64,000 bases of DNA from Providencia rettgeri (lineage in GTDB: Bacteria; Pseudomonadota; Gammaproteobacteria; Enterobacterales; Enterobacteriaceae), in NCBI GenBank assembly GCA_900455085.1, contig UGTZ01000001.1:1704501-1768500 (forward strand). The letters are read 5' to 3'. Position numbers and translations under genes: made by a program. Below the pieces are notes generated by a model. The model was not told the DNA's origin. It did not search any database and saw only the letters and a list, made by a program, of their open reading frames with translations. Within the stretch, counting starts at the first letter, position 1. Every line of letters begins with the position of its first letter. Of the stretch, positions 18,129 through 26,747 are shown piece by piece.

Positions 18129-18166
18129 TTAACTTTAGTTAATTAATTATAGTTAACTAAAGTTAA
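18129..18166. promoter_or_regulatory. Paired palindromic operator, probably for the MarR-type regulator
   Basis: Two 14-base sites, TTAACTTTAGTTAA (18129-18142) and TTAACTAAAGTTAA (18153-18166), are exact reverse complements of each other and each is itself a palindrome (TTAACT-2-AGTTAA). Centre spacing is 24 bases, just over two helical turns. They lie between divergent marR-type and SDR genes, 19 bases upstream of the SDR start. Assigning the regulator is an inference from position. Confidence 0.75.
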
Positions 18167-18184
18167 TTATAATTGAGGTGAGCT

Positions 18185-18937
18185 ATGGGTAAATTTAATC
18201 AGCGAGTTGCGCTTATAACAGGGGCATCGACAGGTGTCGGTTTCACTATTGCACAAAAGCTGTATTCACTTGGCGCAATAGCGGTAATTACGGGGCGTAA
18301 TGAGGCAGCTTTACAACAAGCCGCTAAAGAAATAGACCCAACAGGACAACGTGTCTATGCCATAAAAATGAATGTCGCAAATGCACAAGACTTTAAAACA
18401 ACAGTTGAAAAAATTGAGCAACAATACGGTGCATTGCACTACTTGGTGAATAATGCAGGGATCACTGGGCCTCATGGCGTCAATATTGAAGATTATCCTT
18501 TAGAGGCTTGGCATGAGGTGATCGAGACCGATATAACAGGAACATTTCATGGTTTAAAGTACAGTATTCCTGCGATTTTGCGCAGTGGTGGGGGAGCTAT
18601 CGTGAATTTATCAGCTTGCAATGGGGTAACAGGGATAGCGGGCATAGCACCTTACACCGCAGCAAAGCATGCGGTACTGGGGTTAACGCGTTCAGCAGCC
18701 TTAGAAAACGCTCAAAAAGGTATTCGTATCAATGCGGTTGGCCCCGGCTATGTAGAAACACCGAATATTAGCGTATTACCACAGGAAACGAAGCAATGGA
18801 TGGCTTCAACTCATCCAATGGGTAGAATGGCTACTCGGCAAGAAATTGCTAATGTTGTCGCTTTCTTGTTATCAGAAGAGAGTAGCTTTATAACAGGGGC
18901 GTTTATTCCTATTGATGGTGGTTATACTGCGCAGTGA
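18185..18937 (+). CDS. Short-chain dehydrogenase/reductase (SDR)
   Basis: Classical SDR of 250 residues. The NAD(P)-binding loop is TGASTGVG (about residues 12-19), the structural motif is NNAG (about 92), and the catalytic residues are the serine in NLSACNG and the YxxxK in YTAAK (about 157-161). The end has the family feature FITGAFIPIDGGYT. These enzymes oxidise or reduce alcohols and carbonyls with NAD(P); the substrate cannot be told. GAGGTGA precedes the ATG. It is divergent from a MarR-type gene with a palindromic operator between, so it is probably induced by that regulator's ligand. Confidence 0.92.
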   Translation: MGKFNQRVALITGASTGVGFTIAQKLYSLGAIAVITGRNEAALQQAAKEIDPTGQRVYAIKMNVANAQDFKTTVEKIEQQYGALHYLVNNAGITGPHGVNIEDYPLEAWHEVIETDITGTFHGLKYSIPAILRSGGGAIVNLSACNGVTGIAGIAPYTAAKHAVLGLTRSAALENAQKGIRINAVGPGYVETPNISVLPQETKQWMASTHPMGRMATRQEIANVVAFLLSEESSFITGAFIPIDGGYTAQ

Positions 18938-18993
18938 TGCAAAATAATCAAGGTTTGGTGTCAGCCACAAAATGAGGGAAGACGCCAAAATTA

Positions 18994-20031
18994 CTACCAG
19001 TCTACGAGCCTGCTTTGCATCCCTTGGTGGCTAGGGAAATGTGGTAAAACCTCTTCAGCCATTTCTTGTAGTACCTCTAAAGCTGGTCGCTCAGAGTATT
19101 GAATTCCAATCGCGGCATGGTTAACTCCCGCAGCTTGCCATTCTTCGAGTAGTTGAATCAAACCGTTACGGCCTGTTCGTAGAGTGAATCCTCCTCGTAA
19201 AGGAGTGCGCGGGAAATCAGGATCATCGACAAGGTCAATCCATTCATTTGTCATATGTGGCCTAAAGTCATGTTCAGGGATGAGGGCACGCCAGGACGCA
19301 ATTTTCTCAGCTAAACGAAGAGCGCCTTCTGGATGACTGGTAGCTTCAGGATAGGATAACCAACCATCGGAATAATCAGCAATCCACTGTTTAGATTGGC
19401 CTGATCCTCCTGTGACTATCAATGGTATTTGCCCTGTGATTGGTTTCGGGAGTAGCTGGGCTCGATTGAACTCACCTAGTGGGGATTGAATATTCAGTAA
19501 CCCATCAGCCATTAACTGTCTAAAGTAATCAACAGCCTGTGCAAATCTTTTTGCACGTTGCTCATAATTAATACCATAGGCAGGAAACTCAATAGCTCTA
19601 TCTCCTGAGGCGATACCCATTACTAGCCGGTTACCTGAAAGTTGGTCAATTGTGGTGGCCGCTTTGGCTAAATCAATTGGGTGTCGTAATGAAAAAATCG
19701 AGCTTCCTGTAACCAATGCAACATTTTTTGTTTTGGCAGCAATAAAGGACAAATAGGTCAGAGAATCAAATAACTGACCTGCATCACCAAACAATGGGTC
19801 GAATAAGGGAATATCTCGCACCCAAACTGCAGCAAAATTATATTCATCAATATGTTCGATTAACTTTGTTTGCCCTTTTAATAACTGGTTATCTCCTTGA
19901 TAAAAACGTAAGGGCAGGAAAATTCCGACAGTAAGTTTGTTAGGCGAAAACATACGACTATAGCCTACATGAGATGCAAAGGACGATGATGGCTGTGCTT
20001 TTTGTTTAGGGAAAAATGGGGATGTATTCAT
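18994..20031 (-). CDS. LLM-class flavin-dependent oxidoreductase
   Basis: A (beta/alpha)8 luciferase-like protein of 345 residues. Recognisable parts are LTVGIFLPL at the first strand, FAAVWVRDIPLFDP, the VALVTGSSIFSLRHPIDLAKAATTID region, GIASGD, and TGGSGQSKQWIADYSDGW near the flavin-binding end. Such enzymes use FMNH2, often as two-component monooxygenases; the substrate is unknown. I prefer the ATG at 20031, with TTGGAC upstream; a TTG at 20043 is the alternative. It begins right after the GST gene, so both are probably co-transcribed. Confidence 0.88.
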   Translation of the reverse strand: MNTSPFFPKQKAQPSSSFASHVGYSRMFSPNKLTVGIFLPLRFYQGDNQLLKGQTKLIEHIDEYNFAAVWVRDIPLFDPLFGDAGQLFDSLTYLSFIAAKTKNVALVTGSSIFSLRHPIDLAKAATTIDQLSGNRLVMGIASGDRAIEFPAYGINYEQRAKRFAQAVDYFRQLMADGLLNIQSPLGEFNRAQLLPKPITGQIPLIVTGGSGQSKQWIADYSDGWLSYPEATSHPEGALRLAEKIASWRALIPEHDFRPHMTNEWIDLVDDPDFPRTPLRGGFTLRTGRNGLIQLLEEWQAAGVNHAAIGIQYSERPALEVLQEMAEEVLPHFPSHQGMQSRLVDW

Positions 20032-20045
20032 GTTATTGTCCAATA

Positions 20046-20669
20046 TTAGGCTTCTGTAGCAGGGGCGGGTAGAGTAATCCCTTTCATGACAGCGGGTCTC
20101 AAGGCAACTCGGTCATACCATTTCGTTAAATGTGTGTGTTGGCTAAAATCGAACGCAATAACCTGAGCAATGTGTAACCAGCCGAAATTAGCGATATCTG
20201 CGATGGAGTAATCAGAGCCTGCAAGATAAGGTGCATTTTCGAGTTGTTTGTCTAATACCGCGAGTGCCTTGTGGGTCATATTAAAATAGCGTTCCACAAT
20301 CTCTGGCTTTGGTGATTTATCGAAAATAGCGAAGTTTACCCATTGACCAATAATCGGCCCTAAACTGGCAGAATGGAATTGTAGCCATTTAATGGCTTCC
20401 CACTTTTGTTTAGAGATAGCGGGAAGAAGTTGGCCTGTTTTTTCAGCAAGATATAATAAAATTGCGGCTGATTCAAAGAGAGTAATCTCTGTTTGTGGAT
20501 CATAAATAACAGGAATACGTCCATGAGGATTTAACTGTAAAAAAGCGGGTTGCTGGTGGTTACCACGAGAAATTTGTATATGATTAAGGTGGTATAGAAG
20601 GTTTAGTTCTTCTAATGCTATTGTTATTTTAAATCTATTTGGTGAGCTATCAGTATAAAGTTCAAGCAT
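20046..20669 (-). CDS. Glutathione S-transferase family protein
   Basis: A 207-residue GST-type protein. The N-terminal thioredoxin-like domain has YTDSSPNRFKITIALEEL, the cis-proline HGRIPVI and the glutathione gamma-glutamyl contact FESAAILLYL. The C-terminal helical domain keeps the SIADIANFGW capping motif. It resembles the YfcG/YghU nucleophilic type of bacterial GST. It lies directly upstream of the flavin oxidoreductase, and both are divergent from a LysR gene, suggesting a small inducible detoxification or reduction unit. Confidence 0.9.
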   Translation of the reverse strand: MLELYTDSSPNRFKITIALEELNLLYHLNHIQISRGNHQQPAFLQLNPHGRIPVIYDPQTEITLFESAAILLYLAEKTGQLLPAISKQKWEAIKWLQFHSASLGPIIGQWVNFAIFDKSPKPEIVERYFNMTHKALAVLDKQLENAPYLAGSDYSIADIANFGWLHIAQVIAFDFSQHTHLTKWYDRVALRPAVMKGITLPAPATEA

Positions 20670-20782
20670 AGTTGTATTCGCTTTTCTATATCGTTAAGAT
20701 TGAATTGATGCCTTGATTATTGGTTTTCTACTGAAGAAAATAAAACCATATTAACTCAACTTAAATTTAGAAAAACTAAACT

Positions 20783-21682
20783 ATGAATCCGGTTCTCCCA
20801 TTACTTGCTTTACGAGCTTTCACCGAAGTGGCGAAACATAAAAGTATTAAGCGCGCCGCACACTTTCTTGGTGTGACATCAGGTGCGGTTAGCCAGCAAA
20901 TTCGTTTATTAGAAGAACGGATTGGAATGCCATTGTTTGTGCGTAGTCACCACAGCATGGAATTAACACATGCAGGGCGGCGTGTTTACCCTGCGTTGTT
21001 GCAGGCATTCGAACAAATCGAAGGTTCAATGTATGTGCTAGAAAATATTCGTAAAGAAAAAACGATTAACATTAGTACCGTTCCTTCATTTGCCGCCTCT
21101 TGGCTAGTACCCCGTTTAGGGAGGTTCACGCAGTCACATCCTGAAATTGAGGTACATATTGAAGCTTCTTCAGCATTAGTTAATTTACATCAGCAGCGGG
21201 TTGATATAGCTATTCGCCATGGTTTAGGGCATTACCCAAATTTAGTGAGTGAGCGGTTAATAACCCCCGTTTTATTACCGGTGATGAGTCCTGATTTTCC
21301 GATTAATAGCGCGATTGAAACCCCGCAAGACTGCCTGAATTACCCATTATTACAAGATAATGACCGTATGGACTGGTCACTTTGGCTAGCGGCTCATGGC
21401 GTGGAAAATAGCGAAAGAGCAAAACGGGGAAGTGCATTTGATGATGATTATTTATTGATCCGTGCAGCGATTGCAGGGCAAGGTTTAGCCTTAGTCCCAA
21501 AAGAGTATGCGATACAGGAAATCGAAGAAGGGCGGCTAGTGCAAGTGATTGATAAGCCATGGCCAGCGAGGTTCGCGTATTATTTAGTGATGTTACCGGA
21601 ATCTATTGAAAAACCAGAAGTTTTAGCATTTTTAAATTGGATTAAATCGGAAGCTAAACAGACTGAAAGTGTAGAAAGTTAA
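20783..21682 (+). CDS. LysR family transcriptional regulator (GcvA-like)
   Basis: A 299-residue LysR regulator. The N-terminal helix-turn-helix covers about residues 5-64 (LALRAFTEVAKHKSIKRAA, VSQQIRLLEERIGMPLF, LTHAGRRVY), and the rest is the periplasmic-binding-like effector domain with the INISTVPSFAASWLVPRL segment typical of the GcvA subgroup. It is divergent from the GST-oxidoreductase pair across 113 bases, the classic layout for LysR control, so those genes are the likely target. The inducer is unknown. It ends immediately before the first tRNA-Ala. Confidence 0.92.
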   Translation: MNPVLPLLALRAFTEVAKHKSIKRAAHFLGVTSGAVSQQIRLLEERIGMPLFVRSHHSMELTHAGRRVYPALLQAFEQIEGSMYVLENIRKEKTINISTVPSFAASWLVPRLGRFTQSHPEIEVHIEASSALVNLHQQRVDIAIRHGLGHYPNLVSERLITPVLLPVMSPDFPINSAIETPQDCLNYPLLQDNDRMDWSLWLAAHGVENSERAKRGSAFDDDYLLIRAAIAGQGLALVPKEYAIQEIEEGRLVQVIDKPWPARFAYYLVMLPESIEKPEVLAFLNWIKSEAKQTESVES

Positions 21683-21758
<76 letters not shown>

Positions 21759-21800
21759 AATCGAAATGTTTTGTATTGTGCCATCTAACAGGGAATTAGA

Positions 21801-21876
<76 letters not shown>

Positions 21877-22049
21877 AAACAAAATCTTTTGGACGGGATG
21901 CATCATATTCAAGCTAACTTAGAGTGTCAATAAAATAATCGGGTTTTAGGTTTAATTGCTGAAATATAGAACATTTTGCAATCAGTTTAGTAAGGAAAGG
22001 AGGGGGCAGAGAACTGGCCCCCAATAAATTAGGGGCCGAAAATTTTAAA

Positions 22050-23471
22050 TTATTGAGCCGAAGCTTCACGTTCAGCGATAAACGCTAAGGCTTTTTCAAT
22101 ACGAGCGATTGAACGGGCTTGGCCAATAGCGTGAACAGTGACATCAAGGCCTGGAGATTGGCCAGCACCGGTCACCGCAACACGTAAAGGCATTCCCACT
22201 TTACCCATACCCACTTCTAATTCAGCCGCAGTAGCTTCGATGGCTTGATGAACATTCTCAGCCGTCCAATCAGTGATCGCAGCTAACTTATCTTTTACGA
22301 CTTCTAACGGTTGACGTGCAACAGGTCGTAAGTGTTTTTTCGCGGCATCAGCATCAAACTCTTCAAAATCCTGGTAGAAATAGTGGCAAGATTCCGCCAT
22401 TTCTTTCAATGTTTTGCAACGCTCACCTAATAATTTGATTAAATCAACTAATTGAGGCCCTGTGCTGGTATCAATATTTTGTTGTTCAATATGCCATGCA
22501 AGATAGGTTGCAACTTCTTCTGCTGGTAATGTATTGATATAGTGGTGGTTTAACCATTGCAGTTTTTCAGTGTTGAACGCACTTGCTGATTTACTGATTG
22601 CATCAAGGCTGAAATACTCTTTCATTTCTTCAACGGTGAAAATTTCTTGGTCACCATGAGACCAACCTAAACGCACAAGATAATTAAGAAGCGCTTGCGG
22701 CAAATAACCGTCATCACGGTACTGCATAACGCTAACTGCACCATGGCGTTTTGACAGTTTTTTACCATCATCACCTAGGATCATTGACACGTGGGCATAC
22801 ACAGGCACTGGTGCCCCTAATGCTTTTAGAATATTGATCTGGCGAGGTGTGTTATTAATATGGTCTTCACCACGAATAACATGAGTGATTTCCATATCCC
22901 AGTCATCAATTACGACGCAGAAATTATATGTCGGGGAACCATCAGTACGGCGAATGATTAAGTCATCCAGTTCTTGGTTACTAAACTCAATTGGCCCACG
23001 AATTTTGTCGTCAAAAATAACGGAACCTTCTTGTGGATTACGAAAACGAACAACGTGTGGCTCATCTGGCGTATGGTTGTGAGCATGATCACGGCAGCAA
23101 CCATCGTACCGAGGTTTTTCGTTATTTGCCATTTGTTCTTCACGTAACGCTTCTAGACGCTCTTTTGAACAATAACAACGATAAGCGGTACCCGCATCTA
23201 ACATTTGGTCAATGACATCATTATAACGGTCAAAACGTTTAGTTTGATAATAAGGGCCTTCATCCCAATTTAAATTCAACCAGTTCATACCGTCCATAAT
23301 GGCGTCGATAGCTTCCTGAGTTGAACGTTCTAAGTCAGTATCTTCAATACGCAGGACAAATTCGCCATGATTGTGGCGACTAAATAACCAGGAATACAGA
23401 GCGGTACGTGCACCACCAACGTGTAAATAGCCAGTTGGACTTGGCGCAAAACGGGTTTTGATTTTACTCAT
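22050..23471 (-). CDS. gltX: Glutamyl-tRNA synthetase
   Basis: Class I synthetase of 473 residues (471 in E. coli) that charges tRNA-Glu. The HIGH-type motif is in FAPSPTGYLHVGGARTALYS (about residues 8-27) and the KMSKS-type motif is DGKKLSKRHG (about 236-245). A zinc-binding cluster YRCYCSKE ... CCRDH is seen near residues 98-127. The C-terminal anticodon-binding part ends LAFIAEREASAQ. It is transcribed away from the tRNA-Val/Lys operon, as in E. coli. Confidence 0.97.
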   Translation of the reverse strand: MSKIKTRFAPSPTGYLHVGGARTALYSWLFSRHNHGEFVLRIEDTDLERSTQEAIDAIMDGMNWLNLNWDEGPYYQTKRFDRYNDVIDQMLDAGTAYRCYCSKERLEALREEQMANNEKPRYDGCCRDHAHNHTPDEPHVVRFRNPQEGSVIFDDKIRGPIEFSNQELDDLIIRRTDGSPTYNFCVVIDDWDMEITHVIRGEDHINNTPRQINILKALGAPVPVYAHVSMILGDDGKKLSKRHGAVSVMQYRDDGYLPQALLNYLVRLGWSHGDQEIFTVEEMKEYFSLDAISKSASAFNTEKLQWLNHHYINTLPAEEVATYLAWHIEQQNIDTSTGPQLVDLIKLLGERCKTLKEMAESCHYFYQDFEEFDADAAKKHLRPVARQPLEVVKDKLAAITDWTAENVHQAIEATAAELEVGMGKVGMPLRVAVTGAGQSPGLDVTVHAIGQARSIARIEKALAFIAEREASAQ

Positions 23472-23848
23472 CGAGATTGCCTTAATTGCAAAACATGTTT
23501 TTGAAGCGCTTATCTATTTACTGTAGAAGACTAAAAAAACAAGCACAGTTAACTGGGTAGCAAGTTTGATGTTCTAAACAGCGAAATGTCTAAGCATTGC
23601 TAAAATGTGTATCTATTCTATCATCCTACAATGATTCCTCAATCAAGTTATCAGAATAGAAGACAAGAAATTACGCTGTTTCGCCAAATTTGACATAAAT
23701 AAATGCGCTTTAAAAATAATTTCTGTTTTTTTCTTAAAAGAACAAAGAGAAAATGATAGGTAATTGATTAAAAAGGCAGCTTTTCTGGTGAATATTGAAA
23801 CATCTTGATTATTTTTGCAACGAACGATAAAAATCTATTGAAAAAGCG
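23472..23848. other. Intergenic region between gltX and the tRNA operon
   Basis: About 375 AT-rich bases between divergent transcripts, holding the unseen gltX promoter. No open reading frame or RNA gene is recognised. The stretch next to the tRNA promoter (around 23820-23847) is A/T-rich and could serve as an UP element. Confidence 0.5.
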
Positions 23849-23876
23849 TTGACTCAGAACTCAGTATCCCTATAAT
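23849..23876 (+). promoter_or_regulatory. Promoter of the valine/lysine tRNA operon
   Basis: TTGACT (23849-23854) and a consensus TATAAT (23871-23876) are separated by 16 bases. The start should fall near 23883, about 12 bases before the first mature tRNA. The discriminator GCACCTCC is rich in G and C, as in promoters under stringent control by ppGpp and DksA. Confidence 0.85.
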
Positions 23877-23894
23877 GCACCTCCATCGACGACG

Positions 23895-23970
23895 GGGCGA
23901 TTAGCTCAGTTGGTAGAGCACCTCCCTTACAAGGAGGGGGTCAGTGGTTCGAGCCCGCTATCGCCCACCA
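23895..23970 (+). tRNA. valU: tRNA-Val (anticodon TAC), copy 1
   Basis: 76 bases including CCA, starting GGGCGATTAGCTCAG. The anticodon loop CTTACAA shows TAC (UAC) between CTCC and GGAG stems. Acceptor GGGCGAT pairs with ATCGCCC. First gene of the operon, about 12 bases after the predicted transcription start. Confidence 0.98.
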
Positions 23971-23995
23971 CCGTTGACGATGACAATAAATAATT

Positions 23996-24071
23996 GGGCG
24001 ATTAGCTCAGTTGGTAGAGCACCTCCCTTACAAGGAGGGGGTCAGTGGTTCGAGCCCGCTATCGCCCACCA
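23996..24071 (+). tRNA. valX: tRNA-Val (anticodon TAC), copy 2
   Basis: Identical to copy 1, with a 25-base spacer. Same acceptor, anticodon TAC and encoded CCA. Confidence 0.98.
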
Positions 24072-24105
24072 ATTATTTATTATAATGTAATATAAGTCAT
24101 GAAGT

Positions 24106-24181
24106 GGGCGATTAGCTCAGTTGGTAGAGCACCTCCCTTACAAGGAGGGGGTCAGTGGTTCGAGCCCGCTATCGCCCACCA
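24106..24181 (+). tRNA. valY: tRNA-Val (anticodon TAC), copy 3
   Basis: Identical to copies 1 and 2, with a 34-base spacer. The three copies match valU, valX and valY of E. coli in number and place. Confidence 0.98.
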
Positions 24182-24217
24182 CTTCATTAGCTACTTGCAT
24201 TAAAAAACAATTTAGAT

Positions 24218-24293
24218 GGGTCGTTAGCTCAGTCGGTAGAGCAGTTGACTTTTAATCAATTGGTCGCAGGTTCGAATCCTGCACGACCCACCA
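24218..24293 (+). tRNA. lysV: tRNA-Lys (anticodon TTT), copy 1
   Basis: 76 bases with CCA, starting GGGTCGTTAGCTCAGTCGG; anticodon loop CTTTTAA shows TTT (UUU). Acceptor GGGTCGT pairs with ACGACCC. It follows the tRNA-Val genes as lysV does in E. coli. Confidence 0.98.
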
Positions 24294-24327
24294 TCTAAGC
24301 AGTAAAAAAAATCAGAACTTCCAAGAT

Positions 24328-24403
24328 GGGTCGTTAGCTCAGTCGGTAGAGCAGTTGACTTTTAATCAATTGGTCGCAGGTTCGAATCCTGCACGACCCA
24401 CCA
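24328..24403 (+). tRNA. tRNA-Lys (anticodon TTT), copy 2
   Basis: Identical to copy 1. E. coli has a single lysV in this operon, so this is an extra copy. Its 3' end is the starting unit of the 129-base tandem repeat array that follows without any gap. Confidence 0.97.
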
Positions 24404-25033
24404 TCTCAGTCATTTCCAAGTTAATTCCCAATCAAGTAAATACTCAAGTTGCCAAGCTATACCTAGACAAGCTGGTTGCAGGTTCAGCCCGTAGGGTAAA
24501 TCCGAAGGATTTAAATCCTGCACGACCCACCATCTCAGCCATTTCTAAGTTAATTCCCAATCAAGTAAATACTCAAGTTGCCAAGCTATACCTCGACAAG
24601 CTGGTTGTAGGTTCAGCCCGTAGGGAAAATCCGAAGGATTTAAATCCTGCACGACCCACCATCTCAGTCATTTCCAAGTTAATTCCCAATCAAGTAAATA
24701 CTCAAGTTGCCAAGCTATACCTAGACAAGCTGGTTGCAGGTTCAGCCCGTAGGGTAAATCCGAAGGATTTAAATCCTGCACGACCCACCATCTCAGTCAT
24801 TTCCAAGTTAATTCCCAATCAAGTAAATACTCAAGTTGCCAAGCTATACCTAGACAAGCTGGTTGCAGGTTCAGCCCGTAGGGTAAATCCGAAGGATTTA
24901 AATCCTGCACGACCCACCATCTCAGTTATTTCCAAGTTAATTCCCAATCAAGTAAATACTCAAGTTACCAAGCTATACCTCGACAAGCTGGTTGCAGGTT
25001 CAGCCCGTAGGGTAAATCCGGCATGAGCTACCA
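24404..25033 (+). repeat. Tandem 129-bp repeats, each ending in a tRNA-Lys 3' end
   Basis: Five units follow the last tRNA-Lys: 24404-24532, 24533-24661, 24662-24790, 24791-24919 and a shortened 24920-25033. The first four are exactly 129 bases and differ by a few substitutions. Each full unit ends in AATCCTGCACGACCCACCA, the last 19 bases of tRNA-Lys, and also holds the 5' half of the T-arm (GCAGGTTC). Between the two halves is a 28-base insert that can fold into CCC-GTA-GGG and TAAATCC-GAA-GGATTTA hairpins (24497-24513 in unit 1). The last unit lacks about 15 bases and its tail has diverged. The array should be transcribed with the tRNAs. The plan resembles the rtT repeats behind E. coli tyrT, which carry the tRNA-Tyr 3' end. 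Because 129 is divisible by three, an open frame runs through as 43-residue repeats; coding is doubtful. Confidence 0.92.
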
Positions 25034-26207
25034 TCCAGGTATAGTGTTATTGCAGACTAAATCTTGCGAATACACACATATTATGGCAGTTTCATTTCTT
25101 AAAGGACTCAATAAGGATTAAAGTAATTAGCAATTATACTGCTTGCCTGATATGTAGAATAATTCAGAATACGCTTTGCAATGATCATTTCGTTCTTACA
25201 CCTATATTTCTATATGGCATTAGCAGAATATATTTTACTACTAATAGATAATAAAGGAGTAAGCGATAGACTATAATGATTTAATTAGGCATAAATGACA
25301 AAATAAAATTGTATAAATGAATGTCTAATTGCTATTTTGTGGAATAGAGAAAGTACATATCAATTTTTTATAAACTATTTTTATTATATCGTAAATGTGA
25401 GATACTACATCTTGGTTATAAACTCTGAGATCGTGTTTGTTTTTGAAATATTATAGCAATCTGCGTACTGTAAAAAATAGAAACTAGTAAGAACCAAATT
25501 AGATTGTCGATGAAAGTCATTTTTCATAATTTTGTGATGCTCATCTAGTAAAATGAATAATAAGCTTTCTTAACGTTATGGTTTTGTTATGTTTGGTACT
25601 TGAATATTATAAATTTTATTCTTGCTACTTTAAAAATTTACTATTTCGCTAATTGTAACAGGTTAACTGGCTTTTTAGCGTACTGATATTTTGTCGAATC
25701 AGAGAGTTTTAGAGATAAAATTGATTGTTTTTACTATTTTTTACATAAAAGTACCATCTAAACTGGGTTTATCACATTTCTCCAACTTAAATTGTATCAA
25801 TAACATTAATATTGTTACAGTGTTAAATAATTCTGTTTATTTCCTTTGTTTTTAGATTATACATCGGCTATATGGGTCTTTTTTAGATAAATATTCCAAA
25901 GAAAGGTGGGTGTCTTATGGAATATAAGCATGAGGTATTACTCATTTTGTGCGTAACTAGGTGATATTACAGCACTATTTTGATTTTAAACATGAAGTGT
26001 ATAGAGTGAAATACTTTGTTACATAGTTGCAATGTCAATTTAGGACTAGTTGAAACTAATTATAATGGTAGTATATCATTCTTTCCGATATATGCTGAAT
26101 CGACTATAGCATTATCAAATGTTATACACATAAATATAAAAATAAAATATGTAGATAATTATCTGCTAATTTTTATTTCCTTAATATAAATTGAAGCGAG
26201 AATGTTT
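25034..26207. other. Long gene-free AT-rich region
   Basis: Nearly 1.2 kb after the tRNA-linked repeats with no open frame of useful length, no recognisable RNA gene, no IS end and no repeat copy. It is strikingly AT-rich and carries many stops in all frames. It may be degraded accessory DNA behind a tRNA locus or may hold the promoter of the HTH gene downstream. Confidence 0.5.
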
Positions 26208-26501
26208 ATGAACACGAAATATCCTGTCGCTTGTGCAGTTGGACAAAAAATAAAAGCCCTTAGAAGAGCTCAAGGCTTTACTGTTTTTCAGTTAGCTAAA
26301 GAGATAGATATAAGTGAACAGCAGCTATTTCGTTACGAGCGCGGTGTTAATCGTATTGATATAGATTGCCTTGTTCGAGTGTTAAAAGTTTTAGACGTTA
26401 ACATGGGTGAGTTTTTTAGTGAAGTCCTACAAGATGATACTCAAGTAGATGAGAGCACTGGTGATAAAGGGTTTGAAAGCTCTGCATATACCCTTGTATA
26501 A
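26208..26501 (+). CDS. MrpJ-like XRE family helix-turn-helix regulator
   Basis: A small regulator of about 97 residues. The HTH spans roughly residues 10-65: GQKIKALRRAQGFTVFQLA, then ISEQQLFRYERGVNRIDIDCL, then VLDVNMGEFF. The QQxFxRYERGxNxI pattern is characteristic of MrpJ-type proteins encoded with fimbrial operons in Proteus and relatives, which repress flagellar genes. No fimbrial genes are next to it here, so it is an orphan. I use the ATG at 26208 because AGCGAG lies seven bases ahead; an in-frame ATG at 26202 would be too close to it. The targets are unknown. Confidence 0.8.
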   Translation: MNTKYPVACAVGQKIKALRRAQGFTVFQLAKEIDISEQQLFRYERGVNRIDIDCLVRVLKVLDVNMGEFFSEVLQDDTQVDESTGDKGFESSAYTLV

Positions 26502-26646
26502 CCAAATATCCATATTGTCTCAGAATGAAACGTAATTAACTTTCGTTCTTAATTATTTCAATTGGGAACGTAAATTAAATGTATCTGCTGTGTATGATTT
26601 AAATAAGACAATAGCTATTTTTAGCTTATGTTTCATAATAGAACAA

Positions 26647-26676
26647 ATAAAAGCCCGAAAGGGCTTTTATTTTTAT
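26647..26676. terminator. Terminator between the HTH gene and nhaP2
   Basis: Ten-base arms ATAAAAGCCC (26647-26656) and GGGCTTTTAT (26661-26670) with a GAAA tetraloop and T-rich flank. The convergent arrangement and the A/T runs on both sides suit bidirectional use. Confidence 0.88.
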
Positions 26677-26747
26677 ATCCTTAAACTAACAATTACTTAA
26701 TATTTCACTCGGTATGGGGGTAGTTTTTCTGGCGTGCTTATGCTTAG

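Noticed and set aside
24404..25033. CRISPR array
   Set aside because: Units of 129 bases are almost identical over their whole length, without alternating short repeats and unique spacers, and they contain tRNA-Lys sequence.
24404..25033. Prophage or island attachment sites (repeated tRNA 3' ends)
   Set aside because: The copies are in direct tandem with no integrase or cargo between them, and the T-arm is split by the same insert in each. Tandem duplication explains them better.
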